NCBI GenBank assembly: GCA_003973265.1
Contig: QNYZ01000105.1
Location: 1 to 48,801 of the forward strand
Direction: 5' to 3'
From: Deltaproteobacteria bacterium
Lineage (GTDB): Bacteria > Desulfobacterota > Desulfobacteria > Desulfobacterales > QNYZ01
DNA length: 48,801 nt
How positions within the stretch are numbered: position 1 is the first letter of the stretch; every line of letters starts with the position of its first letter. Under the pieces are notes generated by a model. The model was not told the origin of the DNA and did not search any database. It saw only the letters and a list, made by a program, of their open reading frames with translations. Positions 47,198 through 48,801 of the stretch are shown in pieces. Position numbers and translations under genes: made by a program.

Positions 47198-47368
47198 TTA
47201 CGTTTCAGTGATATTTTCGTTATATCCCTCAACAAAGGCCCGGATCTCGTCACGTACCCGTCTGTAATGGCCCCGGGATTTCGCTTCGGTTTGCGCCGTA
47301 TTTGAAAGGGACGGTGGATCGTCAAACCCGACATGAATCCGCTTTACGTTGTTTTTTCGTTTCTGCTT
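47198..47368 (-). pseudogene. arsC: Truncated arsenate reductase remnant (C-terminal part of ArsC, thioredoxin-coupled type)
   Basis: Directly after the arsR stop codon, and in the same frame, the sequence reads KRIHVGFDDPPSLSNTAQ and then SRGHYRRVRDEIRAFVEG before a TAA at 47200-47198. This is the C-terminal tail of low-molecular-weight-phosphatase-type ArsC, which ends with HxxFDDPP and a YRRVRDEI helix. The first 90 or so residues, with the catalytic Cys loop and the CPxFPG motif, are missing, and there is no start codon in the remnant. A deletion between arsR and arsC is the simplest explanation. Any separate arsC elsewhere in the genome is out of view. Confidence 0.75.
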
Positions 47369-47770
47369 TTACCCGGCCTGCACCCGACGCTGGGCTTGAC
47401 AATCCTCGGGACGGGTCTGCAGGCGGCATAAGCTTTCCGGGTCGATTTTCAGAATCGTTTCCAGGCGGTGTTCATCCGCAACTCTTCTGGAGCTTTTTTC
47501 GAACGAAATCAGAACCCATTTCAGCGCGGCTGCGACCGATTCGGGCGCATCCCGGCCGGCCAGGCGGTAGTGCATCCAGCGCCCCTGTTTCCGGCTGCTG
47601 ATCAGGCGGGCATTTCTAAGGATCGACAGATGCCTGGACACTGTGGATGGCGCCAGGTTCAACAGCGAAATGATCTGGCATACGCACAATTCCCGGCCCT
47701 TGAGCGCACCCAGTATCCGAATCCGGTTTTCGTCGGCCAGTGCTTTCGTGGTTCTGACAAGAGGTCGCAT
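47369..47770 (-). CDS. arsR: ArsR-family arsenic-responsive repressor
   Basis: 133 aa winged-helix repressor. The recognition region is LNLAPSTVSRHLSILRNARL, preceded by GRELCVCQIIS, whose CxC motif binds As(III) in ArsR. The wing is SSRKQGRWMHYRL. Arsenite binding would release DNA. The C-terminal end (ESLCRLQTRPEDC) is of usual length; the last residues QAQRRVQAG may come from the deletion that truncated arsC. Tandem 8-bp repeats at its predicted start site form the likely operator. Confidence 0.93.
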   Translation of the reverse strand: MRPLVRTTKALADENRIRILGALKGRELCVCQIISLLNLAPSTVSRHLSILRNARLISSRKQGRWMHYRLAGRDAPESVAAALKWVLISFEKSSRRVADEHRLETILKIDPESLCRLQTRPEDCQAQRRVQAG

Positions 47771-47789
47771 TGATTTAAATCTATATTTT

Positions 47790-47805
47790 ACGAATTAACG
47801 AATTA
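47790..47805 (-). promoter_or_regulatory. Tandem ACGAATTA repeat: candidate ArsR operator
   Basis: ACGAATTA occurs twice head to tail (47790-47797, 47798-47805), 20 nt before the arsR start and over the predicted transcription start near 47804. Position fits steric autorepression. The motif is not matched to a known ArsR site. Confidence 0.45.
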
Positions 47806-47810
47806 TTAAG

Positions 47811-47839
47811 TCTATACAAGTCTGCGAATCGTCTGTCAA
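47811..47839 (-). promoter_or_regulatory. Predicted sigma70 promoter of the ars operon
   Basis: Minus strand: TTGACA (47839-47834), 17-nt spacer, TATAGA (47816-47811). Close to consensus with optimal spacing. Confidence 0.7.
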
Positions 47840-47914
47840 ACGGTAATAACATCGCGCGAAGAGAGTATGGCTATCCTGAAAGTCGTCCCATAAAGGTCGC
47901 TTATCGATTAATCC

Positions 47915-47943
47915 TTGACATTGTTGCGCACGGCTAATATAAA
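47915..47943 (+). promoter_or_regulatory. Predicted sigma70 promoter of the TetR-aminotransferase unit
   Basis: TTGACA (47915-47920), 17-nt spacer, TATAAA (47938-47943). Near consensus. The start would fall near 47950, inside the GACCGGTC palindrome. Confidence 0.7.
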
Positions 47944-47945
47944 AA

Positions 47946-47953
47946 GACCGGTC
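47946..47953 (+). promoter_or_regulatory. GACCGGTC palindrome: candidate TetR operator
   Basis: Perfect 8-bp palindrome, extended as GACCGGTCGGT, a motif common among TetR/AcrR operators, placed directly after the -10 box. It also overlaps an AAAGACC/GGTCTTT inverted repeat (47943-47949 with 47972-47978) that precedes a short T-run and could form a leader hairpin. Autorepression is inferred. Confidence 0.5.
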
Positions 47954-48032
47954 GGTATAAAATAGTTGACGGGTCTTTATTTTTCCCGGATCCGGTTGAA
48001 AATTGGGATCGGGCAGGTTCAGAGGAGATCAA

Positions 48033-48632
48033 ATGGGAACAAAGGGAATTCAGACACGGCATAACATCGTCAAGCAGTCTCTCCAGCTCTTTACGCTGAA
48101 GGGGTATTTCAACACCTCCATCAGCGATATCCTGGGGGCCACCGGATTAACCAAAGGCGGGTTGTACGGGCATTTCAGCAGCAAGGAAGATATCTGGTAT
48201 GCGGTGTACGACGAGGCCGTATCCATCTGGCGTGGCATTGTCTTTAAAAATGTATCGGAGATCGCCGACCCCGTCCGGCGGATCGAGCAGACCATTGAAA
48301 ACAACATGAAAAATTATCTCGGCGCCGAGGTGTTTGGGGGCGGGTGTTTTTTCTTCAACATGCTGGCCGAACTGTCCGGCCAGTCTTCCTCGATGAGCCG
48401 CCATATCCTCAAGGGATTTGTCCGGTTTTCGAGGCTGTTGCGATTGTGGCTCGAAGAGGCCGCGGAAAAAGGGATGCTCAAGGCCGGTATCGATTTCAGA
48501 GAAGTGGCCAGTTTTATCATCATTTCAGTCAACGGGGCCGCGCCGCTCTATGCGGCCAGCCGGGATCCGATGATCTGGAAACAGACCATTTCACAATTAC
48601 GCTGTTACCTAACCCAACTGAGAAAGACGTGA
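48033..48632 (+). CDS. TetR/AcrR-family transcriptional regulator
   Basis: 199 aa from the ATG at 48033 (GAGGAGA upstream); an in-frame start at 48003 lies before the ribosome binding site. The N-terminal helix-turn-helix is ISDILGATGLTKGGLYGHFS followed by SKEDIWYAVYD. The ligand domain includes EVFGGGCFFFNMLAELSGQS. The GGC-FFN stretch is typical of TetR_C members related to AcrR/NemR-like sensors. The ligand is unknown. It likely represses its own promoter and the aminotransferase that follows 14 nt later. Confidence 0.9.
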   Translation: MGTKGIQTRHNIVKQSLQLFTLKGYFNTSISDILGATGLTKGGLYGHFSSKEDIWYAVYDEAVSIWRGIVFKNVSEIADPVRRIEQTIENNMKNYLGAEVFGGGCFFFNMLAELSGQSSSMSRHILKGFVRFSRLLRLWLEEAAEKGMLKAGIDFREVASFIIISVNGAAPLYAASRDPMIWKQTISQLRCYLTQLRKT

Positions 48633-48646
48633 AAGGAAGGTGCCAG

Positions 48647-48801
48647 ATGTCATTTGACACATTGTTTGCCACGCGGACGCGCGTCATGGATGCCAGCGCC
48701 ATCCGGGAAATCCTCAAAGTCGTTTCTCAGCCGGGAATGGTGTCCCTGGCCGGGGGGATACCCGCTCCGGAAGCGTTTCCGCTGGATATCATGCCGATGC
48801 T
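48647..48801 (+). CDS. PLP-dependent aminotransferase (class I/II), 3' end cut by the window
   Basis: 51 codons from the ATG at 48647 (AAGGAAGG upstream). The N-terminus LFATRTRVMDASAIREILK and VSLAGGIPAPEAFPLDIM matches class I/II aminotransferases of the 2-aminoadipate/LysN-MocR-like group, where the AGGxPxPExFP loop contacts substrate and PLP. The catalytic lysine lies beyond the window. Probably in an operon with the TetR gene. Confidence 0.8.
   Translation, partial: MSFDTLFATRTRVMDASAIREILKVVSQPGMVSLAGGIPAPEAFPLDIMPM

Overview
The window looks like a chromosomal segment of a Gram-negative, probably anaerobic bacterium. The best guess is a member of the Desulfobacterota (the former sulfate-reducing Deltaproteobacteria). 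This rests on a complete Tol-Pal operon (so an outer membrane), a three-subunit diheme-type succinate dehydrogenase/fumarate reductase, a Pfa-type lipid synthase next to ole genes, and general gene style. No rRNA, tRNA, IS element or CRISPR array was seen, so the lineage is an inference.

Layout. 1-5.9 kb: 3' part of a giant secreted protein made of SdrD_B/Cna_B-like modules, four DUF11-like modules and a propeller-like tail. 6.1-6.6 kb: decayed UbiA/MenA-type prenyltransferase. 6.6-11.1 kb (minus): MscS channel and sdhC-sdhA-sdhB. 11.6-19.0 kb (plus): tolQ-tolR-tolA-tolB-pal-cpoB running into ruvC-ruvA-ruvB, then a SAM hydroxide adenosyltransferase. 19.9-21.3 kb (minus): a CYTH protein translationally coupled to an endonuclease/exonuclease/phosphatase-fold protein. 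21.4-22.4 kb: rplM-rpsI with a clear promoter and terminator. 22.5-30.0 kb: an M24 peptidase, divergent from a five-gene oligopeptide ABC transporter (Yej-like permeases and binding protein, two separate Dpp-like ATPases). 30.1-35.8 kb: a Lys/Pro-rich membrane protein, an oversized KAS III-like enzyme, a tandem pair of YbjQ-family proteins, purB and a DJ-1/PfpI protein.

35.9-45.2 kb (minus) is the most distinctive part. A PfaC-type megasynthase subunit (KS, chain-length-factor-like KS, four hot-dog modules) overlaps oleA by 4 nt, oleA overlaps oleB by 7 nt, and oleC follows. These are the genes of head-to-head long-chain olefin synthesis, here fused into one operon with a polyunsaturated-fatty-acid synthase subunit. 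OleD, PfaA, PfaB and PfaD are not in the window.

45.4-48.8 kb: a GNAT acetyltransferase, an arsenic locus (arsR, a truncated arsC remnant, acr3), and a divergent TetR regulator leading into a PLP-dependent aminotransferase cut by the window end. The arsR/tetR intergenic region carries two textbook sigma70 promoters, each with a candidate operator at its start site.

All assignments come from reading the translated sequence by eye. Promoters and operators are pattern matches, not tested sites.
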